Positions 52,138 through 61,236 of a stretch of DNA of 64,000 nt are shown here, piece by piece. The notes under the pieces are model-generated. The model was not told where the DNA came from and ran no database searches. It was given only the letters and a program-made list of their open reading frames with translations. Position 1 is the first letter of the stretch, and each line of letters begins with the position of its first letter. Position numbers and translations under genes: made by a program. The DNA comes from an uncultured Eubacteriales bacterium (GTDB lineage: Bacteria; Bacillota; Clostridia; Oscillospirales; Acutalibacteraceae): contig CAKSKA010000002.1 of the NCBI GenBank assembly GCA_934464615.1, forward strand, positions 62,001 to 126,000, in the 5' to 3' direction.

Positions 52138-53856
52138 ATGACTTACAGTGCGGTAAACACTATATGGGTGCTGCTGGGCGCAGCTTTGGTGTTTTTTATG
52201 CAAGCCGGATTTTCCATGTGCGAAGCCGGTTTTACAAGGGCTAAAAACACCGGTAACATACTTATGAAAAACCTTATGGACTTTTGCATAGGCACACCTT
52301 GTTTCTGGCTTTTCGGATTCGGAATTATGTTCGGTTCGGGCACGGCGCTGTTCGGCTGGATAGATCCGATGATAATGAAGGATTATTCGCATATTTTACC
52401 TGCGGGCGTACCGCTTTGGGCATATGCAATATTCCAGACCGTATTCTGTGCAACAAGCGCGACGATAGTGTCCGGCGCTATGGCGGAGCGTACAAAATTC
52501 AGCGCATACTGCATTTATTCTGCGGCAATATCTCTGTTTATTTATCCGATATCAGGTCACTGGATATGGGGCGGCGGCTGGTTGAGCCAACTCGGTTTCC
52601 ACGATTTTGCCGGTTCCACCGCAGTACATATGGTAGGCGGACTGTGCGCGCTTATAGGCGCTAAAATGCTCGGGGCGCGCATCGGCAAATACGATAAAAA
52701 GGGCAAACCGCGTGCAATACTCGGCCACAACCTTACCTTTGCGGCTTTGGGCGTATTTATTCTTTGGTTCTGCTGGTTTGGATTTAACGGAGCTTCTACC
52801 GTTGGAATGGACAGCGACGAACTTGTACAAAGCGCGGGACTTATATTTTTCAACACCAACCTTTGTGCAGCGGTTGCCTGTGTTGTAACGCTTATATTTA
52901 CCTGGGTAAGATACAAAAAACCCGATGTTTCCATGACATACAATGCGGCTTTGGCAGGTCTTGTAGGCATTACCGCCGGCTGCGACGCGGTAAGTCCGCT
53001 TGGTGCGGCAATAATGGGCGTTGTTTTCGGCTTTGTAATTGTTTTGGCTGTTGAATTCTTTGATAAAGTCGCAAAAATAGACGATCCGGTCGGCGCAATA
53101 TCGGTACACTTTGTATGCGGCGGACTCGGCACAATACTTACGGGACTTTTTGCAACCGGCGTTTCTACCGAAAAAGGTCTGTTTTACGGCGGCGGCTGGC
53201 ATTTCCTCGGCGTACAGAGCCTCGGTGTTGTATCGGTAATAGCGTATGTTGCGGTTGTTATTACGATTGTATTCTTAATTATTAAGCACACAATAGGACT
53301 TCGCGTTACGAAGAAAGAGGAAATTGAAGGTCTTGATATTTCCGAGCATGGTTTGCTTACCGCATATGCAGGCTTTGCGACTCTGCCCGAGACATTTACC
53401 GGCGACGAGGACGAAATGGCAGACGCCGAAATGGGTGACGTACCCGTAAGCGAGGCTGTTCCCGTAAAGGACGTTACCGAGAAAAAGCCGTCTGCAGAGC
53501 CTAAACTTACAAAGGTTGAAATACTGTGTAAAGAATCTAAATTTGAGGCGCTTAAAAAAGCGATGATTGATATAGGCATTACCGGTATGACAATGTCGCA
53601 CGTACTCGGCTGCGGAATACAAAAAGGCAAGCCGGAATATTACAGGGGCGTTGAGGTTGAAGCAACCCTGCTGCCTAAGGTACAAATAGATATTGTTGTA
53701 AGCAAAGTGCCTGTACGCAGTGTAATTGAAACCGCCAAAAAGGTACTTTACACAGGTCATATAGGCGACGGCAAGATATTTGTTTACGATGTTGAAAATG
53801 TTGTAAAGGTGCGTACCGGCGAAGAAGGCTACGACGCTTTACAGGATGTAGAATAA
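52138..53856 (+). CDS. amt: Ammonium transporter fused to a PII domain
   Basis: A 572-residue protein. Residues 1-400 form an 11-helix Amt/Rh channel (NTIWVLLGAALVFFMQAGFS, AGSTAVHMVGGLCALIGAK in blocks, DDPVGAISVHFVCGGLGT with the pore His). After an acidic, Pro-rich linker, residues about 455-572 are a PII/GlnB regulator (LTKVEILCKESKFEALKKAM, VEATLLPKVQIDIVV, and the B-loop-like TGHIGDGKIFVYDVENVVKVRTGE in parts). PII senses ATP/ADP/2-oxoglutarate and gates Amt; here they are one chain. It follows glnN by 39 bases with AAGGGGGG as RBS. Confidence 0.95.
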   Translation: MTYSAVNTIWVLLGAALVFFMQAGFSMCEAGFTRAKNTGNILMKNLMDFCIGTPCFWLFGFGIMFGSGTALFGWIDPMIMKDYSHILPAGVPLWAYAIFQTVFCATSATIVSGAMAERTKFSAYCIYSAAISLFIYPISGHWIWGGGWLSQLGFHDFAGSTAVHMVGGLCALIGAKMLGARIGKYDKKGKPRAILGHNLTFAALGVFILWFCWFGFNGASTVGMDSDELVQSAGLIFFNTNLCAAVACVVTLIFTWVRYKKPDVSMTYNAALAGLVGITAGCDAVSPLGAAIMGVVFGFVIVLAVEFFDKVAKIDDPVGAISVHFVCGGLGTILTGLFATGVSTEKGLFYGGGWHFLGVQSLGVVSVIAYVAVVITIVFLIIKHTIGLRVTKKEEIEGLDISEHGLLTAYAGFATLPETFTGDEDEMADAEMGDVPVSEAVPVKDVTEKKPSAEPKLTKVEILCKESKFEALKKAMIDIGITGMTMSHVLGCGIQKGKPEYYRGVEVEATLLPKVQIDIVVSKVPVRSVIETAKKVLYTGHIGDGKIFVYDVENVVKVRTGEEGYDALQDVE

Positions 53857-53859
53857 TTT

Positions 53860-54110
53860 AAAGACGTATGAGTCGGGAGAAGTAACCGAGAATCCCGTGT
53901 TACAGCGAGTGCGGAACGGTGGAAGCCGCATACACGGACCTCGGCGAATAACACCCGACGAGCCGCAATCCGAAAGAACGGGGATATCCCCGGTTTAAGT
54001 AGGTGCGCCGTGGTTTGCGCGTTAAGCAAAAAGGCTTGTCAGAGCCGTGAGTTAAAAGATAGGTGGCACCGCGAGAAACAGCACTTGCCCTATTGGATGC
54101 TGATATTATT
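53860..54110 (+). ncRNA. T-box leader, asparagine-specific
   Basis: Stem I base GTCGGG (53872-53877) pairs CCCGAC (53954-53959), enclosing the AGAAGTAAC loop-E-type motif. The specifier AAC (53950-53952), followed by A, is an asparagine codon. The T-box element AGGTGGCACCGCG (54061-54073) has bulge TGGC, complementary to the GCCA end of tRNA-Asn; ATAGG (54059-54063) can pair CCTAT (54089-54093) as the antiterminator base. No GC-rich stem with a T-run follows, so control may be translational or the terminator atypical. No clear promoter separates it from amt. Confidence 0.93.
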
Positions 54111-54124
54111 CGGAGGTAATTATT

Positions 54125-55705
54125 ATGTGTTCAATTATGGGTTACTGTGACAGCGGCGTCTCCTTTTCTCTTTTTAAGGAATGTTTTAACAAAACCATTT
54201 CGCGCGGTCCGGACGACAGCCGCATTGCAGATACGGGCAAAGGCTTGCTCGCCTTCCACCGACTTGCCATTATGGGACTGACTGACGAGGGTATGCAGCC
54301 GTTCAGCCTTGACGGCAGTTATTGCGTCTGCAACGGCGAAATTTACGGATTTGAAAAATTAAAGGCGGAACTTGCCCCGAAATATACATTTAAAAGCGGC
54401 AGCGACTGCGAAATACTTTTGCCGCTGTATTTTGAGCACGGCACCGATATGTTTCGTATGCTGGACGCCGAATTTGCCCTGATTATTTACGATGCAAAAG
54501 AGAAAAAGTATATAGCCGCGAGGGATCCTATAGGTATACGTCCTCTTTATTACGGACACGATAAAAACGGCGTTATTGTTTTTGCAAGCGAGCCGAAAAA
54601 CCTTGTGGGTATGTGCGATAAAATTATGCCTTTCCCGCCCGGACATTATTATAAAGACGGTAAATTTATTTGCTACCGCGATATAACAAAGGTAAAGCAA
54701 GTATGCTGTGATACGCACGAGCAGATTTATAAAAAAATACACGACAAACTTGTAAAGGGTATAGAAAAACGGCTTGTAGCCGACGCAAAAGTAGGCTTTT
54801 TGCTTTCCGGCGGACTTGATTCTTCCCTTGTGTGCGCCGTTGCACAGCGTTTAAGCGACCGACCGATACGCACGTTTGCAATAGGTATGAGCGAGGACGC
54901 CATTGATTTAAAGTATGCAAAACAGGTTGCCGACTACATCGGCAGCGACCATACCGAAGTAATTATTACAAAAGATGACGTGCTGGAAAATCTTGAGCAG
55001 GTTATTAAAATACTCGGTACTTACGATATTACAACCATACGCGCCAGCATGGGTATGTATCTGCTTTGCCGTTATATACACCTGCACACAGATATACGCG
55101 TATTGTTGACGGGAGAAATTTCCGACGAACTTTTCGGTTATAAATACACCGATTTTGCACCGAACGCGCAGGAATTTCAAAAGGAATCCGAAAAGCGCGT
55201 AAGGGAGTTGCATATGTACGACGTGCTTCGCGCCGACCGCTGCATCTCAGTAAACTCGCTTGAAGCGCGCGTGCCTTTCGGCGACCTTGATTTTGCGGAA
55301 TATGTACTGAGTATTGATCCCGAAAAGAAGCTGAACACCTACGGCAAGGGCAAATACTTGCTGCGCCGCGCGTTTGAGGAAGGCGATTATCTTCCGCACG
55401 ACATACTCTACCGTGAAAAAGCGGCGTTTTCCGATGCGGTCGGACATTCTATGGTGGACTATCTTAAAGAATACGCAGAGGGTTGCTACACCGACGAAGA
55501 ATTTAAGGAAAAATGCAAAAAATACGATTTTGCAACACCGTTTACCAAAGAATCGCTTTTGTACCGCGAGATTTTTGAAAAATACTATCCGCAAAACGCA
55601 CAAATGGTTAAGGATTTCTGGATGCCGAACAAGCACTGGAAAGGCTGTGACGTAAACGATCCGTCCGCGCGTGTTTTGTCAAACTACGGCGACAGCGGAA
55701 AATAA
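54125..55705 (+). CDS. asnB: Asparagine synthase (glutamine-hydrolysing)
   Basis: A 526-residue AsnB. The amidotransferase nucleophile is Cys2 (MCSIMGYCDSG), with RGPDD, FHRLAIMG and CNGEIYGFEKL forming the glutaminase site. The synthetase domain has the ATP-pyrophosphatase loop LLSGGLDSSLVCA, IRASMGMYLL and LTGEISDELFGYKY. It converts aspartate, glutamine and ATP to asparagine. Control by an Asn T-box fits this. RBS CGGAGGT. The gene ends with a strong terminator, closing the nitrogen block. Confidence 0.97.
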   Translation: MCSIMGYCDSGVSFSLFKECFNKTISRGPDDSRIADTGKGLLAFHRLAIMGLTDEGMQPFSLDGSYCVCNGEIYGFEKLKAELAPKYTFKSGSDCEILLPLYFEHGTDMFRMLDAEFALIIYDAKEKKYIAARDPIGIRPLYYGHDKNGVIVFASEPKNLVGMCDKIMPFPPGHYYKDGKFICYRDITKVKQVCCDTHEQIYKKIHDKLVKGIEKRLVADAKVGFLLSGGLDSSLVCAVAQRLSDRPIRTFAIGMSEDAIDLKYAKQVADYIGSDHTEVIITKDDVLENLEQVIKILGTYDITTIRASMGMYLLCRYIHLHTDIRVLLTGEISDELFGYKYTDFAPNAQEFQKESEKRVRELHMYDVLRADRCISVNSLEARVPFGDLDFAEYVLSIDPEKKLNTYGKGKYLLRRAFEEGDYLPHDILYREKAAFSDAVGHSMVDYLKEYAEGCYTDEEFKEKCKKYDFATPFTKESLLYREIFEKYYPQNAQMVKDFWMPNKHWKGCDVNDPSARVLSNYGDSGK

Positions 55706-55715
55706 AAAGTAAAAT

Positions 55716-55759
55716 AAACCGAGGATGTAAAAGCAAAAGTCTTTACATCCTCGGTTTTT
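55716..55759 (+). terminator. Terminator after asnB
   Basis: A 16-bp perfect stem (55716-55731 with 55742-55757) followed by T residues. Confidence 0.9.
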
Positions 55760-55856
55760 GAAATCCCTTTGCTACATCTTTGCTTCAGAAGATTTTTAAC
55801 TATTTGTCAATAGTTAATTTCTGACTATGGCAAGATTTCATCGAGGTGATGCCGAA

Positions 55857-56090
55857 ATGAAACAGTACAATGAAATATTAAGAGACTTGCGTGAAGATTC
55901 GGAGCCCAAGAAAACGCAAAAAGAGGTCGGAGAGAAATGCGGAATATCACAAAGAAAACTTTCCTTTATTGAAAAGGGAATTACCGAGCCGAACATAAGG
56001 GATCTTAAAGAATTATGTCTGTTTTACAATGTTTCCGCCGATTATATTTTAGGCCTCCCCGACCTGCCGTATCCCAAAAACAGAGAATAA
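55857..56090 (+). CDS. Small XRE-family regulator
   Basis: A 77-residue protein with one Cro/CI helix-turn-helix (LREDSEPKKTQKEVGEKC, GISQRKLSFIEKG) and the C-terminal SADYILGLPD typical of Firmicutes phage-type or plasmid-type regulators. The start at 55857 follows GAGGTG; the frame is open to an ATG at 55827 without RBS. Lone gene; target unknown. Confidence 0.82.
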   Translation: MKQYNEILRDLREDSEPKKTQKEVGEKCGISQRKLSFIEKGITEPNIRDLKELCLFYNVSADYILGLPDLPYPKNRE

Positions 56091-56174
56091 AAAACATTTT
56101 TGTATAAAACGGCTCTGTGTTAAATTCAGTGCCGCTATTATACAGGTTCAATACGTCAGCCGCATTTTATTAAA

Positions 56175-56215
56175 AAGCCCCCTGTCACAGACGTTTTATC
56201 TGTAACAGGGGGCTA
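56175..56215. terminator. Bidirectional terminator
   Basis: Strong dyad AGCCCCCTGT...ACAGGGGGCT with flanking A and T runs between the convergent XRE and zinc-ribbon genes. Confidence 0.85.
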
Positions 56216-56231
56216 AAATTATTGTACTGCC

Positions 56232-56819
56232 TTACAGTTTTTGTCCGCACTGTGCGCAGAACTGACTGCCGGGTACAACGTCCGCACCGCAAGCAGAGCA
56301 TTTAAAACTGAGTTTTGCACCGCATTTATTGCAGAATTTTGAGCCTTCGGGGATTTGTGCCTTACAACTCGGGCACACCGTCATTCCCTGCTTTACGGCG
56401 GCTCCTGCACTGCCGGTTACAACCTCTCTGCCGCCGGACATAACAAAATTTTCAATTACGCGGAATATTTCGGACGGCAGCTGTTTTTGCTTAAACGCGC
56501 CCATTCCCGCGGTTATTGCAAGCGGCCATGCAACAAACAAGCCTATTGCGCCGGCGCCTATTTTGTCGGACCACTGTCCCTCGCCCACGGTTACGTTAAT
56601 ACGGTTTTCCATAACCGCCAACTGCACGGTAACAGCCAGTCGCATTCCGGTAAGGGTTTTCCAGCCGTCTTTCGGCTGACTTGCCTGCATAACAAAGCCT
56701 TCTGTCGTTTCGCAACTTTGCACTTCCATACCCTTTTCGGTACGGAAAAAGTTTTCAAGTCGGTTAACTACAGACTGTACGTCTATACCGTTTAACACAA
56801 ATATTCTTGATTCTGCCAT
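56232..56819 (-). CDS. Protein with C-terminal double zinc ribbon
   Basis: A 195-residue protein. Residues about 150-195 are two zinc ribbons (CPSCKAQIPEGSKFCNKCG and CSACGADVVPGSQFCAQCG). The N-terminal 140 residues (GIDVQSVVNRLENFFRTE, MRLAVTVQLAVMENRINVT, a Gly/Ala-rich segment GAIGLFVAWPLAITAGMGAF) have one possible membrane-interacting stretch; I do not recognise them. It lies 20 bases after a lipoprotein gene in a three-gene run. GGAGG before the ATG. Confidence 0.78.
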   Translation of the reverse strand: MAESRIFVLNGIDVQSVVNRLENFFRTEKGMEVQSCETTEGFVMQASQPKDGWKTLTGMRLAVTVQLAVMENRINVTVGEGQWSDKIGAGAIGLFVAWPLAITAGMGAFKQKQLPSEIFRVIENFVMSGGREVVTGSAGAAVKQGMTVCPSCKAQIPEGSKFCNKCGAKLSFKCSACGADVVPGSQFCAQCGQKL

Positions 56820-56839
56820 TTAAGATACCTCCGTATTAA

Positions 56840-57967
56840 TTATTGCTTTTCTATATAGCCGCTTATGGCCTGTGTATACATATTATCGTCCGTTACAGGC
56901 GCGTACCGTTTGCCGTCGTACACATCGGTAAAGCCGTTGGTTGCTTTGTAAATCTCGCCCGTTTCGGTATCGTAAACACGCTCGTAACCAAGCGTTGCGT
57001 CGCTCTGCTTCTGGCTCATAATATCCTGACTTTTATTTCTGCTTTCCCACGATGACATAAATGCATCCATAGTTTGATTAAAGTTTTGGCTTATCTGTTT
57101 TGCCAGCGCAACTTTTTCGTTGCTTGCCTGATTTGTCGCGTTTACAAAACTGTCGGAATAATCAAGGGTTTTCATACATTCGGTCAGTACGCTTTCCCAT
57201 TCAATAAACGTATCCTTAACGGCGGTAATTGCAACAACGTTATACGCCATATAATATCCGCCGTCTACAGTCTGCAACTGGTATCCCACAAGTTTACCGC
57301 TTGATATTGCGTATTTGCCGAAATCCACAACGCTGGCAGCAAACAAACCTTCGCCCTGTTTGCCGTTATCGGTAAATGTCGCGCGCAGCAGTTCTTCACC
57401 CAGCGCGTAAGATTTAAGATTGCTGTTTGAAGCAAACCTTTCGGTTACGGTAAAATTATCGTACCGCGGGAAAGTGTAGCCGCTGTAGGTTGTGTCCATT
57501 TGTGTTATAAAATCGCCGTACTGTGTAAAAATTTTAAAGAAGTTTTCGGTAGAAGGATTTTCAAGCACCGGCGCGTTTGCAAATAATGCAGCCTGCGTAT
57601 TGCCCATGCTGTAATTGCTCTGCCATGCCTCTTTACCGGCGTAGGAATGTAACAGACATTCCGCCTTAAGCAATATAAACATACAGTTAAGCGGCTCGTT
57701 CGGATCGCTTACGCGTATTGTATGGTATATATTTGCGCCGCCTGTTGTAACAACCCATCCCTTAGGTATGGTTATGCTGAAATCGGCGGTTTCGTATTTC
57801 TCGGTCTGCACGGCTTTTGCCGCAGTTTCGGTTATCTTAACGCCTTTTTCTGTCTGTACGGTTTTTGTACCGTCATCGTTAACGGTGGTTTTGCCTTTGC
57901 AGGCGGTAAACGTAAGTGCGGTAAATGCAGCCAAAATAAATGCCGCCGCCCTTTTAATACTTTTCAT
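56840..57967 (-). CDS. Lipoprotein of unknown function
   Basis: A 375-residue protein with signal peptide and lipobox FTAC (Cys 23). The mature part starts with a Thr/Lys-rich linker, then FSITIPKGWVV, a PsbP/MOG1-like opening seen in many secreted lipoproteins. No catalytic motif is recognised. It follows another lipoprotein gene by 17 bases and precedes the zinc-ribbon gene; the three probably form one envelope-related unit. Confidence 0.78.
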   Translation of the reverse strand: MKSIKRAAAFILAAFTALTFTACKGKTTVNDDGTKTVQTEKGVKITETAAKAVQTEKYETADFSITIPKGWVVTTGGANIYHTIRVSDPNEPLNCMFILLKAECLLHSYAGKEAWQSNYSMGNTQAALFANAPVLENPSTENFFKIFTQYGDFITQMDTTYSGYTFPRYDNFTVTERFASNSNLKSYALGEELLRATFTDNGKQGEGLFAASVVDFGKYAISSGKLVGYQLQTVDGGYYMAYNVVAITAVKDTFIEWESVLTECMKTLDYSDSFVNATNQASNEKVALAKQISQNFNQTMDAFMSSWESRNKSQDIMSQKQSDATLGYERVYDTETGEIYKATNGFTDVYDGKRYAPVTDDNMYTQAISGYIEKQ

Positions 57968-57984
57968 ATTTCTGCCCCCTGTTA

Positions 57985-59091
57985 TCAGTTTATTTTACTG
58001 TGTACTTCTTCCGGTATTTCAATATCCCCGAAATCATACTCTGTATATTGGTTTTCCGACGGAATAATTTCTTTAATCGGCAATATCGTATAGTCCTTTG
58101 TAATAACGTACGACTGTGTGATGGTTGCAACTTCGTTATAGTACTTGCTTAAAAGTTCGATTTTTTTCAGCTTATATCGGTCGCCTCCGCCGAATTTCGG
58201 CAAATACTGCGCCGGCGTACCGTCGCTGTTTGTTCTGCGCGCGGTGCGATCGGTAAGACTTTCGGGTACGTCTGCGTAAATAATCTTGTAAAACGCTTTA
58301 TCGGTTGCCAGAATATTGCCGTTAAACACCGTTTGCGGCGTTTCGCCGTCGGACATTTCGGAAACATCCACTTCCCAAACAATAAAACCGTTAGCCTTAT
58401 CTTTGAAATACAAATCGCCGTCCCTTATTTCGCGCGAACTGTAAGCGTAAAGCACGCCGTCGGCAAGTACAAGGTGCGCGTCGAAAAATGTTATTTTGTC
58501 CGCAAAACCGGCAATTTCCTCAAGTGTGCCGTCGGAGGTGTACTTATATGTATGCGTAAAATATATCATTCCAAAATTTGACTGTTTTGCGGTGTAGGGG
58601 CCGCTGTTCATTACGGATTGCACGGTAAAACGGCTGCCTCCTTTAAAAATCGTGTCCAATTCCGCACCGCCGAAATCCCTTGAGTGCAGGTAAATAACGT
58701 CTGCCGACGACGGCATATCGCCGACTTTAACGCAGTTTTGACCGCCGGGCAGAGTCATATCGCACCTGAATTTGTATATACCTCCGTTTGAAACAAACAC
58801 CGACGATAAATCCCCGCCGGCTGCCACCGGATCCGCATCCGGAAAAACGGTTTTCAACGTAAGCAGTCCGTCACCGCCGACAAAAGTTTTGTAATCGGAC
58901 GCATCAAAGGCAATTCCGCGTTTTGCCAGCAGTTCTTGTGTAAGTGTTGTCGGTTGTGCCGCCGCGGTACTTGATGTATTGCTGCTGTCGTCAGGGGCGG
59001 AGGTATCTTTTCCGCAGCCGACGGACGTTATTGCAACAGCCGTACAAGCAGCACACAACAATATTGTTTTTAAAATTTTATTAATGCGCAC
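57985..59091 (-). CDS. Lipoprotein of unknown function
   Basis: A 368-residue predicted lipoprotein with lipobox SVGC (Cys 26) and a Ser/Thr/Asp-rich linker. The body contains repeated beta-type segments (GIYKFRCDMTLPGG, SDVIYLHSRDFGG, LVLADGVLYAYSSREI) resembling DUF5050/beta-propeller-like secreted proteins, but the family is not certain. The start is GTG at 59091, nine bases after GGGAG. First gene of the lipoprotein/zinc-ribbon run; a TATAAT lies about 40 bases upstream on the minus strand without a clear -35. Confidence 0.75.
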   Translation of the reverse strand: MRINKILKTILLCAACTAVAITSVGCGKDTSAPDDSSNTSSTAAAQPTTLTQELLAKRGIAFDASDYKTFVGGDGLLTLKTVFPDADPVAAGGDLSSVFVSNGGIYKFRCDMTLPGGQNCVKVGDMPSSADVIYLHSRDFGGAELDTIFKGGSRFTVQSVMNSGPYTAKQSNFGMIYFTHTYKYTSDGTLEEIAGFADKITFFDAHLVLADGVLYAYSSREIRDGDLYFKDKANGFIVWEVDVSEMSDGETPQTVFNGNILATDKAFYKIIYADVPESLTDRTARRTNSDGTPAQYLPKFGGGDRYKLKKIELLSKYYNEVATITQSYVITKDYTILPIKEIIPSENQYTEYDFGDIEIPEEVHSKIN

Positions 59092-59333
59092 CTTATCCTA
59101 CTCCCTTAATATAATTTCCCCCTAAATTATACAATACTATATGCCGCAGCGCCTGCCTGTTTCAATTTTGGCAATGCCTGATTTGAAACGGGTGCCTTTA
59201 ATATCCGTTTGTGTAAATTTTATGTATTATATGGTAACTATATTTCCATAAAATACCTGCAAACGCCATAAAACCGCGCAACTGTAAGCCATGATGTTGC
59301 CTCCGTCTTTTATGTATTTTTTAATATGCTCTA

Positions 59334-59362
59334 TTGCTTTCGGACGATAATTGTGGTAAAAT
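59334..59362 (+). promoter_or_regulatory. Putative promoter of the AraC-type gene
   Basis: TTGCTT (59334-59339), 17 bases and TAAAAT with TGG extension (59357-59362). Otherwise the 318-base gap 59092-59409 shows only the divergent lipoprotein leader and AT-rich DNA. Confidence 0.5.
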
Positions 59363-59409
59363 TGTATTGAATAATCATTGTCGATATTTGTAGAAAGCGG
59401 GGTGATTGC

Positions 59410-60285
59410 ATGGCCGGAAAAGAGTGGGGTACGCAGCGGGTTTATCTTAACAATATGGGCGCCGAAGGGTTTGACGATCCCAATGCAATATTTAAGATGC
59501 GTGCCGCAGGTTTGGTTATAGGCAACCCGAACTACCGCAACAGGCAAGTAATGCCGGACACGCTGTTTGAATATATTATGGACGGCAGCGGTTACATACG
59601 GCACAGCGGCAAGGAGTACACTGTAAAAAAAGGCGACTGCATTATAGCAAGACCTGATACGTTCAGCGGACAGCCGCTTATATACGGTTCTTCCAAAGAG
59701 CATCCTTATACAAAACTTTGGTTTGCTGCCGGCGGCAAATTTATTGATAATATGCTGCGTACATACAATGTTACCGAAATTGTTAACATTAAGCATATTG
59801 AAATTTCAAAACTTTTTGAGGATTTTTTAGTTGATGTTTCGCAGCAAAAACCGGATGACATAAAAAGTATGCAAACGGTGGTTGCCATTATGCACGAGTT
59901 TTTTGCCGATAAACCCGTCGAACCCGTCGATGCGGATTTTAGCGCGTTTATACACAGATACCTTGAGAAAAACTGTATAAATCAGCCTTCGGTTAAGGCA
60001 GCATCTAAAAATTTGGGTATGACTCAGCGTGCTTTCCAACAGTATTTCCGCATTAATTACAATATGACCTACAACGCATATATGCGCACACTGCGTTTAC
60101 ACGTGGCAAAATCCATGCTGGAATACAGCGCGCTTACGGTATCGCAAATTGCCGACACCCTTAAATTTTACGACCAGAGTTACTTTTCACGTTGTTTTAA
60201 GGGACAATACGGAATTTATCCCACCGATTACCGCAGAAAATTCCGTGAGGAGAGGAAAAATATAATTGAATCCGGCAAAAAATAA
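59410..60285 (+). CDS. AraC-family regulator with cupin sensor domain
   Basis: A 291-residue regulator. An N-terminal cupin-like ligand-binding domain (about 30-110; GYIRHSGKEYTVKKGDCI, GSSKEHPYTKLWFAAG) precedes a linker and two helix-turn-helices (about 185-285; SVKAASKNLGMTQRAFQQYF and SQIADTLKFYDQSYFSRCFK, GIYPTDYRR). Such proteins usually control sugar or polysaccharide use. Its target is not obvious; the convergent neighbour is another AraC-type gene. RBS GGGGTG. Confidence 0.9.
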   Translation: MAGKEWGTQRVYLNNMGAEGFDDPNAIFKMRAAGLVIGNPNYRNRQVMPDTLFEYIMDGSGYIRHSGKEYTVKKGDCIIARPDTFSGQPLIYGSSKEHPYTKLWFAAGGKFIDNMLRTYNVTEIVNIKHIEISKLFEDFLVDVSQQKPDDIKSMQTVVAIMHEFFADKPVEPVDADFSAFIHRYLEKNCINQPSVKAASKNLGMTQRAFQQYFRINYNMTYNAYMRTLRLHVAKSMLEYSALTVSQIADTLKFYDQSYFSRCFKGQYGIYPTDYRRKFREERKNIIESGKK

Positions 60286-60341
60286 AAGCGCCGCAAAAAA
60301 CAATCCCCGTAAGTCAGCCTTTGCTGACCTACGGGGTGTTT

Positions 60342-61163
60342 CTATTTTAACTTGCATTTAATTTTCCTGTATTCCTTTGGGGAAATACCGTACCGTTTTT
60401 TAAAAACCGATGAAAAATATGCCGAATTGCAAAAGCCCAAACAGTCCGACACCTGTGTAACCGTAAAATCAGGCTGCTTCAAAAGCCAAATTGATTCGTC
60501 CAGACGTAAATATTGTATGTATTCGCTCACGCTCATTCCGCTGCGCTTTGCAAACATATGACTTATGGTGGAAACACTGTAATTAAATTTTTCACTTAAA
60601 TCCCGTACCGTTATATGTTTGCTGTGGTTTTCCGTAATGTACCGCGTCAGTCTTGTATACAAATCGTCGGAATCATCGCGTCTTAACTGTTGCTGCGTAA
60701 AAAACTCCATCATAAATACAAGCGGACGAATAACCGCGTCCGTTTCACTTTTATCGGGAATTACGGAATTCAAAAATTCGTCCCTTAAACTTAAAAGTTC
60801 CTCCGCTTTTATGCGGTTTTTATTTGCAAAGTGCGTTGCTTTGGCTGTCGCCGCCGCTTCGTCGGCGCCTTTGTATCCGCTTACCGAAATAAACCCGACC
60901 GCCTTGCCGCCGACAGTTATGGGATAAACATATTCGCCCACGCCGGCGTGGCAAACACCGAAAAATTCACCGCCGCCGCACTTGTCTAACACACCTTTTT
61001 GCTTTTGCACACAAACGTCCCAATTGCTGCACACGGTTTTAATATATCTGCAATACGGGTTTAAATGGAAATTATACCGCACAAGTTCCGGCATGGTTAG
61101 ACAGTCCCCGTGCAGCGTTATATAATATTTGCCCTTTGTTACAAGTGCGTCTATATATCTGCA
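60342..61163 (-). CDS. AraC-family regulator with PocR-like sensor domain
   Basis: The first ATG lies at 61094, but coding clearly continues upstream in frame (ICRYIDALVTKGKYYITL before the ATG) to about 61163. The N-terminal domain resembles PocR (HLNPYCRYIKTVCSNWDVC, GVCHAGVGEYVYPI), a Cys-rich ligand-binding fold; the C-terminal AraC domain has TVRDLSEKFNYSVSTISHMF and GISPKEYRK. Between the in-frame stop near 61232 and 61094 there is no ATG, GTG, TTG or CTG in frame; an ATT at about 61165-61163 is eight bases from TAGGAG and is the best start candidate. It diverges from an FAD oxidoreductase gene that it may control. Confidence 0.8.
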   Translation of the reverse strand, partial: CRYIDALVTKGKYYITLHGDCLTMPELVRYNFHLNPYCRYIKTVCSNWDVCVQKQKGVLDKCGGGEFFGVCHAGVGEYVYPITVGGKAVGFISVSGYKGADEAAATAKATHFANKNRIKAEELLSLRDEFLNSVIPDKSETDAVIRPLVFMMEFFTQQQLRRDDSDDLYTRLTRYITENHSKHITVRDLSEKFNYSVSTISHMFAKRSGMSVSEYIQYLRLDESIWLLKQPDFTVTQVSDCLGFCNSAYFSSVFKKRYGISPKEYRKIKCKLK

Positions 61164-61236
61164 AATATCTTTAACTCCTATTTCCGTTTTCGTCCACTCC
61201 TTTGCACGATTTTGTAAAAATATATCCGTATTTTAA

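Noticed and set aside
59092..59409. Hidden gene or regulatory RNA in the 318-base gap
   Set aside because: Only the leader of the lipoprotein operon and a plausible promoter for the AraC-type gene were found; open frames there lack start signals.
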